A stretch of DNA of 6,636 nucleotides from Comamonadaceae bacterium (lineage in GTDB: Bacteria > Pseudomonadota > Gammaproteobacteria > Burkholderiales > Burkholderiaceae_C): positions 1 through 6,636 of the forward strand of contig CANGML010000098.1 in NCBI GenBank assembly GCA_947454585.1. Reading direction: 5' to 3'. The position numbers were made by a program, and so were the translations under genes. This document shows, one piece after another, positions 1 to 6,585 of the stretch (positions are counted from its first letter, which is position 1; the number at the start of each line of letters is the position of its first letter). The notes beneath the pieces were generated by a model. It worked only from the letters and a program-made list of their open reading frames with translations, was not told the origin of the DNA and did not search any database.

Positions 1-80
1 CATCAGTCAGGGCGACAAATTTATAGCAAGAAATATTCAGAATTTGGTTCACGTCAAGATTCTAAGTAACGCCGTGTCCC

Positions 81-86
81 TACAAT
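81..86 (+). promoter_or_regulatory. candidate -10 box of the dnaE promoter
   Basis: TACAAT lies just upstream of the dnaE start codon and differs from the sigma-70 -10 consensus TATAAT at one position. The ATG begins 8 nt after the box ends, so a start site at the usual distance would fall at about 93-94, on or next to the A of the ATG. No good -35 box sits at 17 nt (58-63 reads GATTCT); TTCTAA at 60-65 would give a 15-nt spacer. The call rests on the -10 match and position alone. The rest of 1-93 is AT-rich and I see no gene in it. Confidence 0.45.
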
Positions 87-93
87 CTGTTGC

Positions 94-3000
94 ATGTTTG
101 TTCACCTGCGCCTTCACTCCGAATTTTCTGTCGTTGACGGGACCAACCGCATCGATGAGGTGGTGAAAGTTGCCGCAGCAGATCAGCAGCCCGCGTTGGC
201 CATCACCGACATCAACAACCTGTACGGCGCCATCAAGTTTTACAAGGAAGCCCGCGGCAAGGGCGTCAAACCCCTCATTGGGGCTGAGATTTATCTAGAA
301 AGCCTGACCCAAGACGCGGCGCTGACCTCGCGCATGGTGCTGTTGGTGCAAAACCACCAAGGCTACTTGAACCTGTGCGAGTTGATCAGCCGTGGCTGGA
401 CGCAAAACGTGCACAAAGCCGTGGCGGTGATTAAGTTAGCCTGGCTGCAAGAGTTGTCGCAAGGCCTGATTGCTTTGTCGGGTGCACAAGCGGGGGCTTT
501 AGGCCAAGCCTTGGTGCAAGGCGATACCACGCGTGCGGGTGAAGTGGCGTTGCAGTTGGCCGGTATTTTCCCGCATCGTTTCTACATTGAGTTGCAGCGC
601 GCTGGTCGCGCAGACGACGAAACCCATGTGAACGCCGCAGTGCAACTGGCCGCACGTTTGAACTTGCCCGTGGTGGCGACGCATCCGGTGCAGTTCACGC
701 AGCCCGACGATTACGAAGCGCATGAAGCACGGGTGTGTATTGCCGAGGGCGAGATCTTGGGCAACCAACGCCGGGTGCGCAAGTTCACGCGTGAGCAGTA
801 TTTCAAATCATCGGCGCAAATGTGTGCGCTGTTTGCTGATGTGCCCAGTGCCATTGCCAACACCACCGAGATTGCCAAGCGCTGTAACTTGACCTTAGTT
901 CTGGGCAAACCGCAGTTGCCCAACTTCCCCATTCCGCCCGTGAACGGCGTGGTGATGTCGGTAGAAGACTATTTCCGTCACGTCTCGCACGAAGGCTTGG
1001 AAGAGCGTTTGTTGCACCTGTATCCCGCCGAAGCCAAACGCAACCAAGAACGTCCGCGTTACGTGGAGCGTTTGGAGTTTGAGCTGAATACGATTTTGAA
1101 GATGGGATTTCCCGGCTACTTCTTGATCGTGGGCGACTTCATTCAATGGGCCAAAGCCAACGGCTGCCCTGTGGGACCGGGGCGTGGTTCGGGTGCGGGT
1201 TCGCTGGTGGCGTATGCCTTGAAGATCACCGACCTGGACCCGTTGCAATACAACTTGCTGTTCGAGCGTTTCTTGAACCCCGAACGGGTGTCCATGCCCG
1301 ACTTTGACATTGACTTTTGCCAAACCAACCGCGACCGCGTGATTGACTATGTGAAAGACAAGTACGGCCGCGAAGCCGTGTCGCAAATCGCCACCTTCGG
1401 CACCATGGCCGCGCGTGCTGCGATCGGTGATGTGGGCCGTGTGCTCGACATGAGCTACACCTTCTGCAAAGGCATCAGTGGCCTGATTCCCAACAAGCCG
1501 GGCCAACACATCACCATCGCAGGGGCGATTGAGGTCGAGCCCATCTTGGCCGAGCGATTGGCCAAAGAGGATGAGGTCAAAACTTTGTTGGAGTTGGCAC
1601 AAAAGCTCGAGGGCATGACGCGTAACGTCGGCATGCACGCGGGAGGTGTGTTGATTGCGCCCGGCAAGCTGACTGACTTTTGTCCGCTTTACCAGCAACC
1701 CGGTAGCGAATCGGCAGTGAGCCAGTTTGACAAAGACGATGTGGAGGCCGCTGGTCTCGTGAAGTTTGACTTCTTGGGCTTGGCCACGCTGACGATTTTG
1801 GAAATCGCGCGCGAGTTCATCATGCAGCGCCACAAAGGCCAAGAGAACTTTGCGTTTGAAAATATCCCGCTCGACGACAAGCGCACTTACGAACTGTTCC
1901 AAGACGGCAAGACTGAGGCGGTGTTCCAGTTTGAAAGTCGTGGCATGCAAGGCATGTTGCGCGATGCGCGACCCACGCGTTTGGAAGACCTGATTGCGCT
2001 CAACGCGTTGTATCGTCCGGGCCCCATGGACTTGATTCCCAGCTTCGTGGCGCGCAAGCACGGTCGCGAGACCATTGAGTACCCCCATCCCTTGGTGGCG
2101 CAGATGCTGTCAGAGACCTACGGCATCATGGTGTATCAAGAACAGGTGATGCAGACCGCGCAGATTTTGGGTGGTTACTCGCTCGGTGGCGCGGACATGC
2201 TGCGTCGCGCCATGGGTAAAAAGAAACCCGAGGAAATGGCGGAGCACCGCGAGATCTTCCGCGCAGGCGCGGCCAAGAACAACATCGATCAAGACAAAGC
2301 CGACGAGATCTTTGACTTGATGGAGAAGTTTGCGGGCTACGGCTTTAACAAGTCCCACGCAGCCGCTTACTCGTTACTGGCGTATCACACCGGCTGGTTG
2401 AAGGTGCATTACACGGCCGAGTTTTTCTGCGCCAACATGACAGTGGAGATGGACAACACCGACAAGCTCAAGGTGTTGTTTGAAGATGCCCAAAAGATGG
2501 GGCTCACCTTTGAAGCGCCCGATGTCAATCGTGGCCGCTACCGCTTTGAGCCTATTTCAGACAAAGTCATTCGCTACGGCTTGGGCGCCATCAAAGGCTC
2601 TGGCCAGCAAGCCATTGAAGCCATCGTGGCTGCACGTGAAGAGGGGGGCGCCTTTACGAGCTTGTTTGACTTCTGCCGCCGTGTGGACCGCACCCGTTTG
2701 AACAAACGCACGGTCGAAGCCCTGATCAAAGCAGGCGCGTTTGACAACCTGCACCTCAACCGTGCTGCGCTGTTGGCCAGTGTGGAACGTGCGTTTGACT
2801 TTGCGTCTGCTAGCGAAGCCAATGCCAACCAAGGCGGCTTGTTCGACATGATGGGTGACGATGCCCATGGCTCCAGCACACAAGAGCCTGAGCACGTCGA
2901 GACGATGCCCTGGGGCGTGAAAGAGAGACTGACCCACGAAAAAGTCGCACTCGGTTTTTATCTGTCGGGTCATTTGTTTGACGAGGTGGAACGTGAGGTA

Positions 3001-3567
3001 CGACGCTTTGCGCGCACCCGCATCGAGGACTTGATGGACTCACGCGAGCCGCAGCTGTTGTCAGGCATCGTCAGCGACATGCGCGTGATCAATGGGCAAC
3101 GTGGCAAGCTGGCCATCTTCAAGTTGGACGACAAATCAGCCGTCATCGAAGCCACTGCCGATGAGGCCACCCTCAACACCTACCGCAACACCTTGAAAGA
3201 TGACGAGCTGGTCATCATCATGGGCAAGGCGCAGCCCGATCGTTTTTCAGGTGGTTTTCGTCTGTCCATTCAGCAAGTGTGGAGCTTGGAGCAAGCGCGC
3301 TGCCGATTTGGCAAATACCTCAGCGTGACGGTCAATGGCACATCCCCTGACATTGCCAGGATGTTGCGCGATCACCCCGCCAAAGTTGAGCAGTCCGAGC
3401 AGGGCGAGTTGGTGCGCGGGATGGGCGTACGATTGAAGCTCTTGCGCGAGGGGGCCACTGCCGAGGTGCAGCTGGGTGACCACGCCAAGTTTTTCCCCAG
3501 CGATGCAGCGTTGGCCAGTTGGCTGGCGCAGGCCCATGATGGGCAATCTCACATCATTTACGAGTAA
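94..3567 (+). CDS. dnaE: DNA polymerase III subunit alpha
   Basis: Catalytic subunit of the replicative polymerase holoenzyme, extending DNA 5' to 3' at the fork. The 1157-residue product is about the size of the E. coli protein (1160) and collinear with it. An N-terminal PHP domain begins with FVHLRLHS (residues 2-9). The family-C palm holds the GPGRGSGAGS loop (361-370) and PDFDIDF (402-408), whose D403 and D405 correspond to catalytic D401 and D403 of E. coli; the third aspartate is D559 in KFDFLGL. A helix-hairpin-helix region follows at roughly 828-890, then a QGGLF clamp-binding motif (913-917) matching the E. coli internal clamp motif, then an OB fold at about 988-1065 and a C-terminal domain that in the family contacts tau. 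The start at 94 gives MFVHLRLHSEFS, aligning with the E. coli N terminus minus a few residues; no Shine-Dalgarno sequence precedes it. The PHP metal-binding residues look degenerate, so intrinsic proofreading is unlikely. pgsA starts 6 nt after the stop. Confidence 0.98.
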   Translation: MFVHLRLHSEFSVVDGTNRIDEVVKVAAADQQPALAITDINNLYGAIKFYKEARGKGVKPLIGAEIYLESLTQDAALTSRMVLLVQNHQGYLNLCELISRGWTQNVHKAVAVIKLAWLQELSQGLIALSGAQAGALGQALVQGDTTRAGEVALQLAGIFPHRFYIELQRAGRADDETHVNAAVQLAARLNLPVVATHPVQFTQPDDYEAHEARVCIAEGEILGNQRRVRKFTREQYFKSSAQMCALFADVPSAIANTTEIAKRCNLTLVLGKPQLPNFPIPPVNGVVMSVEDYFRHVSHEGLEERLLHLYPAEAKRNQERPRYVERLEFELNTILKMGFPGYFLIVGDFIQWAKANGCPVGPGRGSGAGSLVAYALKITDLDPLQYNLLFERFLNPERVSMPDFDIDFCQTNRDRVIDYVKDKYGREAVSQIATFGTMAARAAIGDVGRVLDMSYTFCKGISGLIPNKPGQHITIAGAIEVEPILAERLAKEDEVKTLLELAQKLEGMTRNVGMHAGGVLIAPGKLTDFCPLYQQPGSESAVSQFDKDDVEAAGLVKFDFLGLATLTILEIAREFIMQRHKGQENFAFENIPLDDKRTYELFQDGKTEAVFQFESRGMQGMLRDARPTRLEDLIALNALYRPGPMDLIPSFVARKHGRETIEYPHPLVAQMLSETYGIMVYQEQVMQTAQILGGYSLGGADMLRRAMGKKKPEEMAEHREIFRAGAAKNNIDQDKADEIFDLMEKFAGYGFNKSHAAAYSLLAYHTGWLKVHYTAEFFCANMTVEMDNTDKLKVLFEDAQKMGLTFEAPDVNRGRYRFEPISDKVIRYGLGAIKGSGQQAIEAIVAAREEGGAFTSLFDFCRRVDRTRLNKRTVEALIKAGAFDNLHLNRAALLASVERAFDFASASEANANQGGLFDMMGDDAHGSSTQEPEHVETMPWGVKERLTHEKVALGFYLSGHLFDEVEREVRRFARTRIEDLMDSREPQLLSGIVSDMRVINGQRGKLAIFKLDDKSAVIEATADEATLNTYRNTLKDDELVIIMGKAQPDRFSGGFRLSIQQVWSLEQARCRFGKYLSVTVNGTSPDIARMLRDHPAKVEQSEQGELVRGMGVRLKLLREGATAEVQLGDHAKFFPSDAALASWLAQAHDGQSHIIYE

Positions 3568-3573
3568 CGATCT

Positions 3574-4137
3574 ATGTGGACTATTCCTACGCTCATGACG
3601 CTGACGCGTATTGCAGCCATCCCCTTGATCGTGGGCTTGTTTTATTTACCCATTGAAACGGCAGAACGCAACCTCTGGGCCACGGTGATGTTTGTGGTGT
3701 TTGCGCTGACGGATTGGTTGGACGGCTACTTGGCCCGCAAACTTAACCAGTCGTCCGCGTTTGGTGCGTTTCTTGATCCCGTTGCCGATAAGTTTCTGGT
3801 GTGTGCCTGCTTGCTGGTGTTGGTGCACTTGCAGCGTGCCGATGTGTTGGTGGCCCTCATCATCATCGGGCGTGAAATTGCCATTTCGGCCTTGCGCGAG
3901 TGGATGGCGCAAATCGGCGCTTCGCGCAGCGTGGCGGTGCACGTGCTGGGTAAGCTCAAAACCACGGTGCAAATGGTCGCCATCCCTTTCCTGTTGTTTG
4001 ATGGCCAGCTGTTTGGCGTGATTGACACGGCGCTGTGGGGCACCGTGTTGATTTGGGTTGCGGGCGTGTTGACGGTGTGGTCGATGGTGTACTACCTGCA
4101 AAAAGCTTGGCCCGATATTTTGGACCACGCCAAGTAA
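3574..4137 (+). CDS. pgsA: CDP-diacylglycerol--glycerol-3-phosphate 3-phosphatidyltransferase
   Basis: Integral inner-membrane enzyme that transfers the phosphatidyl group from CDP-diacylglycerol to glycerol-3-phosphate, giving phosphatidylglycerophosphate and CMP; this is the committed step to phosphatidylglycerol and cardiolipin. The 187-residue length is close to E. coli PgsA (182). The CDP-alcohol phosphatidyltransferase signature is complete: D47, then DG at 50-51, AR at 54-55, G64, D68 and D72 with the standard x2, x8, x3, x3 spacing; these aspartates bind metal and CDP in the family. The N terminus (MWTIPTLMTLTRIAAIPLIV) is typical of PgsA, which supports the start at 3574, and several hydrophobic segments follow. 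The ribosome site is weak: only GAG at 3562-3564, inside the dnaE end. It starts 6 nt after dnaE, suggesting co-transcription or coupling, and its stop codon overlaps the next start. In many proteobacteria pgsA follows uvrC, which is not beside it here. Confidence 0.96.
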   Translation: MWTIPTLMTLTRIAAIPLIVGLFYLPIETAERNLWATVMFVVFALTDWLDGYLARKLNQSSAFGAFLDPVADKFLVCACLLVLVHLQRADVLVALIIIGREIAISALREWMAQIGASRSVAVHVLGKLKTTVQMVAIPFLLFDGQLFGVIDTALWGTVLIWVAGVLTVWSMVYYLQKAWPDILDHAK

Positions 4138-5024
4138 TGCAAAGTCAGCAAAACCAAGCATGGCTGCGCGCCATGCCGGTGGTGTTTGTCTTGATCTGGA
4201 GCACGGGCTTCATCGTGGCGCGCTATGGCATGCCCAATTCGCCGCCCTTTACCTTCTTGCTGTGGCGTTACGTTTTTTCTATTTCGTGTTTTGTGGCGTG
4301 GGTCAAATGGGCGCGTGTGCCTTGGCCGCAGGGCAGGGCGCAGTGGGGGCATTTGGCGGTCACAGGTGTGCTCATGCATGCGGGGTATTTGGGCGGCGTG
4401 TGGGCCGCGGTCAAAGTGGGCATGGGCGCAGGTTTAACGGCCTTGATCGTGGGCTTGCAACCCGTCATCACCGCCATTTGGTTGTCGGCGCGAGGAGGGC
4501 ATGTGTCGCGCCGCCAATGGCAAGGCTTGGCCCTAGGCTTTGTGGGTTTGGCCATGGTGGTGTCGCGCAAACTGGAAGGTGGCATTGAGGTGACCCCTTG
4601 GAGCTTGACCATGATCACCATGGCCTTGGCCTCCATCACCACGGGCACCTTGTATCAAAAACGTTTTGTAAATACTTGTGATGTGCGCAGTGCCAATGCT
4701 GTGCAGCTGATGGCGGCCTATGGGGTGACCTTGCCTTTGGCGCTCATGGAAACCGAGCCTGCGTTGTGGAATGCTGAAATGACCTGGGCCATGGCTTGGT
4801 CCGTGCTGGCGTTGACCTTGGGGGGGAGCTCTTTGTTTTACATGCTCATTCAGCGTGGCGCAGCAGCAGCGGTGACCAGTTTGTTGTATTTGGTGCCACC
4901 CACCACCGCGGTGATGGCTTGGATTTTGTTTGATGAGCCCATCACCTTGGTGACACTGGCTGGCATTGTGGTGACGGCAGTGGGCGTGAGCTTGGTAGTT
5001 CGCCCTCCTAAAATCACCGCTTGA
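4137..5024 (+). CDS. DMT superfamily (EamA-family) transporter
   Basis: Predicted inner-membrane protein of 295 residues with two repeated EamA domains of about five transmembrane helices each (roughly residues 10-135 and 150-288), the usual layout and length of drug/metabolite transporters. Visible hallmarks are the first helix with IWSTGFIVARYG, the PFTFLLWRY segment, AGLTALIVGLQPVITAIW closing the first repeat, and SLLYLVPPTTAVMAWILFDEPIT near the end; the last is the conserved P..a...w..l.E motif of the second repeat. The reading frame is open further upstream, to 4035, but that part lies inside pgsA and is not membrane-protein-like. The ATG at 4137 gives a short polar tail and then the first helix, and it overlaps the pgsA TAA by one base, a common coupled arrangement. 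Substrate cannot be read from sequence; family members move amino acids, nucleobases or other metabolites, often outward. The dehydrogenase 17 nt downstream hints weakly at an organic-acid-related substrate. Confidence 0.88.
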   Translation: MQSQQNQAWLRAMPVVFVLIWSTGFIVARYGMPNSPPFTFLLWRYVFSISCFVAWVKWARVPWPQGRAQWGHLAVTGVLMHAGYLGGVWAAVKVGMGAGLTALIVGLQPVITAIWLSARGGHVSRRQWQGLALGFVGLAMVVSRKLEGGIEVTPWSLTMITMALASITTGTLYQKRFVNTCDVRSANAVQLMAAYGVTLPLALMETEPALWNAEMTWAMAWSVLALTLGGSSLFYMLIQRGAAAAVTSLLYLVPPTTAVMAWILFDEPITLVTLAGIVVTAVGVSLVVRPPKITA

Positions 5025-5030
5025 TTTTGA

Positions 5031-5035
5031 AAAGG
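5031..5035 (+). promoter_or_regulatory. ribosome binding site deciding the dehydrogenase start
   Basis: AAAGG lies 6 nt before the ATG at 5042. It supports that ATG rather than the in-frame TTG at 5021, which would add seven residues (ILKRLN type, not conserved-looking) and overlap the end of the transporter gene. The product then begins MSQKRIAVIAGDGIG, the expected N terminus of the family. Confidence 0.6.
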
Positions 5036-5041
5036 TTGAAC

Positions 5042-6127
5042 ATGAGTCAAAAACGCATTGCAGTGATTGCCGGCGACGGTATTGGCAAAGAGGTCATGCC
5101 AGAGGGCATCCGCGTGATGGATGCTGCGGCGCGAAAATTCGGCATTGACTTGAAGTTTGACCACTTCGACTTTTCTAGCTGGGACTATTTCGAAAAGCAC
5201 GGCAAGATGATGCCCGACGATTGGAAAGACCAAATCGGCGGACACGACGCCTTGTACTTCGGTGCGGTGGGTTGGCCTGACAAGATTGCAGACCACTTGT
5301 CGCTGTGGGGTTCGTTGCTGTTGTTCCGTCGCGAGTTTGACCAGTACATCAACTTGCGTCCCGCACGTTTGATGCCTGGCATCATCGCGCCCGTGGTGCG
5401 TCGTGATGGTTCACCCCGCCAGCCCGGCGAGATCGACATGTACATCGTGCGCGAAAACACCGAGGGTGAGTACTCCAGCATTGGTGGGCGCATGTTCCCC
5501 GGCACCGAGCGTGAAATCGTGATGCAAGAAACGGTGATGTCGCGCATTGGCGTCGACCGTGTGTTGAAGTTCGCCTTCGAGTTGGCACAGAGCCGTCCTA
5601 AGAAACATTTGACCAGCGCGACCAAATCCAACGGCATAGCCATCACCATGCCTTATTGGGATGAGCGCGTGGTTGAAATGGCCAAAAACTATCCTGGCAT
5701 CAACGTGGATAAATTCCACATCGACATCTTGACCGCGCATTTCGTGCAGCGTCCCGATTTCTTTGACGTGGTGGTGGCCAGCAATTTGTTTGGCGACATC
5801 TTGAGTGACTTGGGGCCTGCCTGCACCGGCACGATTGGCATTGCGCCCAGCGCCAATTTGAATCCTGATCGCAAGTTCCCTTCTTTGTTTGAGCCCGTTC
5901 ATGGCTCAGCACCGGACATTGCTGGCAAAGGTATTGCGAATCCGATTGGTCAAATCTGGTGTGGGGCCATGATGTTGGAATTCTTAGGGCACAAAGAGGC
6001 ACATGACGCCGTGCTTGCTGCGATTGAAAAAGTGTTGGAGCCCAAGAGTGGTGCGCCTAAGACGCCAGATATTGGGGGTAACGCTAATACGTCAGACGTG
6101 GGACGCGCGATCGCTGAAGTCTTATAA
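5042..6127 (+). CDS. D-malate / tartrate dehydrogenase (decarboxylating), DmlA/TtuC type
   Basis: Cytoplasmic NAD-dependent beta-decarboxylating dehydrogenase. Characterised relatives oxidise D-malate to pyruvate and CO2, and act on tartrate or 3-isopropylmalate to varying extents. The 361-residue product equals E. coli DmlA in length. The isopropylmalate/isocitrate dehydrogenase fold is clear: GDGIGKEV near the N terminus, the arginine cluster R97, R106, R109 and R137, the VRENTEGEYS loop (136-145, with Y144), catalytic lysine K195 in TKSNG, and metal-binding D228, D252 and D256, whose 24 and 28 spacing matches isopropylmalate dehydrogenase. The C-terminal part has FEPVHGSAPDIAGKGIANP, the nucleotide-binding region. 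The VRENTEGEYS form and the INLRPARLMPG stretch point to the tartrate/D-malate branch rather than LeuB. No LysR-type regulator, such as dmlR beside E. coli dmlA, is visible here; it is 17 nt after the transporter gene and may be in its transcript. Family certain; exact substrate uncertain, so I give no symbol. Confidence 0.88.
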   Translation: MSQKRIAVIAGDGIGKEVMPEGIRVMDAAARKFGIDLKFDHFDFSSWDYFEKHGKMMPDDWKDQIGGHDALYFGAVGWPDKIADHLSLWGSLLLFRREFDQYINLRPARLMPGIIAPVVRRDGSPRQPGEIDMYIVRENTEGEYSSIGGRMFPGTEREIVMQETVMSRIGVDRVLKFAFELAQSRPKKHLTSATKSNGIAITMPYWDERVVEMAKNYPGINVDKFHIDILTAHFVQRPDFFDVVVASNLFGDILSDLGPACTGTIGIAPSANLNPDRKFPSLFEPVHGSAPDIAGKGIANPIGQIWCGAMMLEFLGHKEAHDAVLAAIEKVLEPKSGAPKTPDIGGNANTSDVGRAIAEVL

Positions 6128-6146
6128 ATTTGCTTTAAAAAACGAC

Positions 6147-6152
6147 TAGAAT
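6147..6152 (+). promoter_or_regulatory. candidate -10 box for the HU gene
   Basis: TAGAAT, one mismatch from TATAAT, sits in an AT-rich stretch just after the dehydrogenase stop codon, with an A-rich segment upstream. The -35 is poor: TTATAA at 6122-6127 would need a 19-nt spacer and TTGCTT at 6130-6135 only 11. If it is used, transcription would start near 6159 and leave a leader of about 140 nt before hup. A promoter nearer to hup cannot be excluded: TTGTAA at 6243-6248 with ATTAAC at 6265-6270, 16 nt apart, is a weak alternative. Confidence 0.35.
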
Positions 6153-6172
6153 TCTTTTCCACGCTGCCAAGC

Positions 6173-6202
6173 GCATGAACTTTTCTTCGGAATTTTTTAT
6201 GC
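6173..6202 (+). other. potential RNA hairpin in the HU leader
   Basis: GCATGAA (6173-6179) can pair with TTTATGC (6196-6202) over seven pairs, one of them G-U. After a symmetric 3x3 internal loop, TTC (6183-6185) pairs with GAA (6190-6192) around a TTCG tetraloop (6186-6189), a loop known to stabilise RNA hairpins. There is no T run after it, so it is not a normal intrinsic terminator. Most pairs are A-U, so the fold could be weak. Confidence 0.35.
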
Positions 6203-6219
6203 ACGGTGAGACACCTACA

Positions 6220-6256
6220 GCAGAGTTACACCGCGACTAGCTTGTAAACTAGCTGC
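6220..6256 (+). repeat. imperfect inverted repeat with embedded ACTAGCT direct repeats
   Basis: GCAG (6220-6223) and AGTTACA (6224-6230) can pair with CTGC (6253-6256) and TGTAAACT (6243-6250), leaving one A and an AG bulged and a 12-nt loop. ACTAGCT occurs twice, at 6236-6242 and 6248-6254, with starts 12 bp apart. It could be a leader RNA fold, a DNA-binding site or chance; the paired sequence is there but its role is unknown. Confidence 0.35.
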
Positions 6257-6283
6257 ACGAATTGATTAACAACACATCTCATT

Positions 6284-6291
6284 GAGAGGGG
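6284..6291 (+). promoter_or_regulatory. ribosome binding site for the HU gene
   Basis: GAGAGGGG is a strong purine-rich Shine-Dalgarno-like sequence separated from the GTG at 6298 by exactly six T residues. It fixes the start at a non-ATG codon, confirmed by the product beginning [11 protein letters not shown] like other HU proteins. Confidence 0.8.
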
Positions 6292-6297
6292 TTTTTT

Positions 6298-6570
6298 GTG
6301 AATAAAACAGAACTGATTGAGCACATCGCTAAACACGCTGACATCTCCAAAGCTGCAGCGACTCGCGCACTTGAGTCCACTATTGGCGCAGTCAAGACCA
6401 CCTTGAAAAAGGGCGGCACCGTGTCATTGGTGGGCTTCGGTACTTTTGCTGTTGGCAAACGTGCTGCTCGCACTGGCCGTAACCCACGTACAGGCGCTGC
6501 AATCAAAATCAAGGCAGCCAAGGTGCCTAAGTTCCGTCCAGGCAAAGGCCTGAAAGACGCCTTGAACTGA
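6298..6570 (+). CDS. hup: HU family DNA-binding protein
   Basis: Small basic nucleoid-associated protein that binds and bends double-stranded DNA with little sequence preference, as a homo- or heterodimer; it compacts the chromosome and helps replication, recombination and transcription. The 90-residue length is exactly typical. The N-terminal helical dimerisation region (residues 3-40) begins [20 protein letters not shown], then comes VSLVGFGTF (42-50), and the DNA-binding beta arm carries the family signature GRNPRTG (60-66) with P63, the proline that intercalates at bends. The C terminus has [15 protein letters not shown]. The sequence is closer to HU than to IHF subunits. Translation starts at GTG with a strong ribosome site, confirmed by the conserved N terminus. 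It follows a 170-bp leader, so it probably has its own promoter, and a tRNA gene begins 15 nt after its stop with no terminator between. HupA and HupB cannot be told apart here, hence the general symbol. Confidence 0.97.
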   Translation: MNKTELIEHIAKHADISKAAATRALESTIGAVKTTLKKGGTVSLVGFGTFAVGKRAARTGRNPRTGAAIKIKAAKVPKFRPGKGLKDALN

Positions 6571-6585
6571 TCTCCGGTTAAGGCT

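Larger units (their letters stand above)
6128..6297. other. intergenic region and probable 5' leader of the HU gene
   Basis: These 170 bp hold no recognised gene. The first part (6128-6155) is very AT-rich and carries a -10-like box. The middle has a potential hairpin with a UUCG loop (6173-6202), followed by a possible 13-codon open frame (6199-6240). A second imperfect inverted repeat with two ACTAGCT copies follows (6220-6256), and then the hup ribosome site. I see no convincing intrinsic terminator for the dehydrogenase gene: neither hairpin is GC-rich and followed by a T run. The layout looks like a promoter followed by a long leader, but no step is proven. Confidence 0.6.

Noticed and set aside
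895..2088. 397-codon open frame on the - strand inside dnaE
   Set aside because: It lies entirely antisense to a highly conserved part of dnaE, including the palm. Its product is rich in His, Gln, Val and Arg with no recognisable motif, as expected when codon bias keeps the opposite strand open.
4035..4136. Upstream in-frame extension of the transporter gene
   Set aside because: It would overlap about 100 bases of pgsA, its residues do not resemble an EamA N terminus, and the ATG at 4137 gives a normal first helix and the standard family length.
5021..5041. TTG start for the dehydrogenase
   Set aside because: The ATG at 5042 has a well-spaced AAAGG and yields the conserved N terminus and a length equal to E. 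coli DmlA.
5042..6127. 3-isopropylmalate dehydrogenase (leuB) as the primary call
   Set aside because: The fold and catalytic residues are shared, but the VRENTEGEYS loop and the 361-residue length fit the D-malate/tartrate branch better, and no leuC or leuD genes are adjacent.
6173..6202. Intrinsic terminator after the dehydrogenase gene
   Set aside because: A hairpin can be drawn, but its T run lies within the stem and internal loop rather than after the 3' arm, and the stem is mostly A-T.
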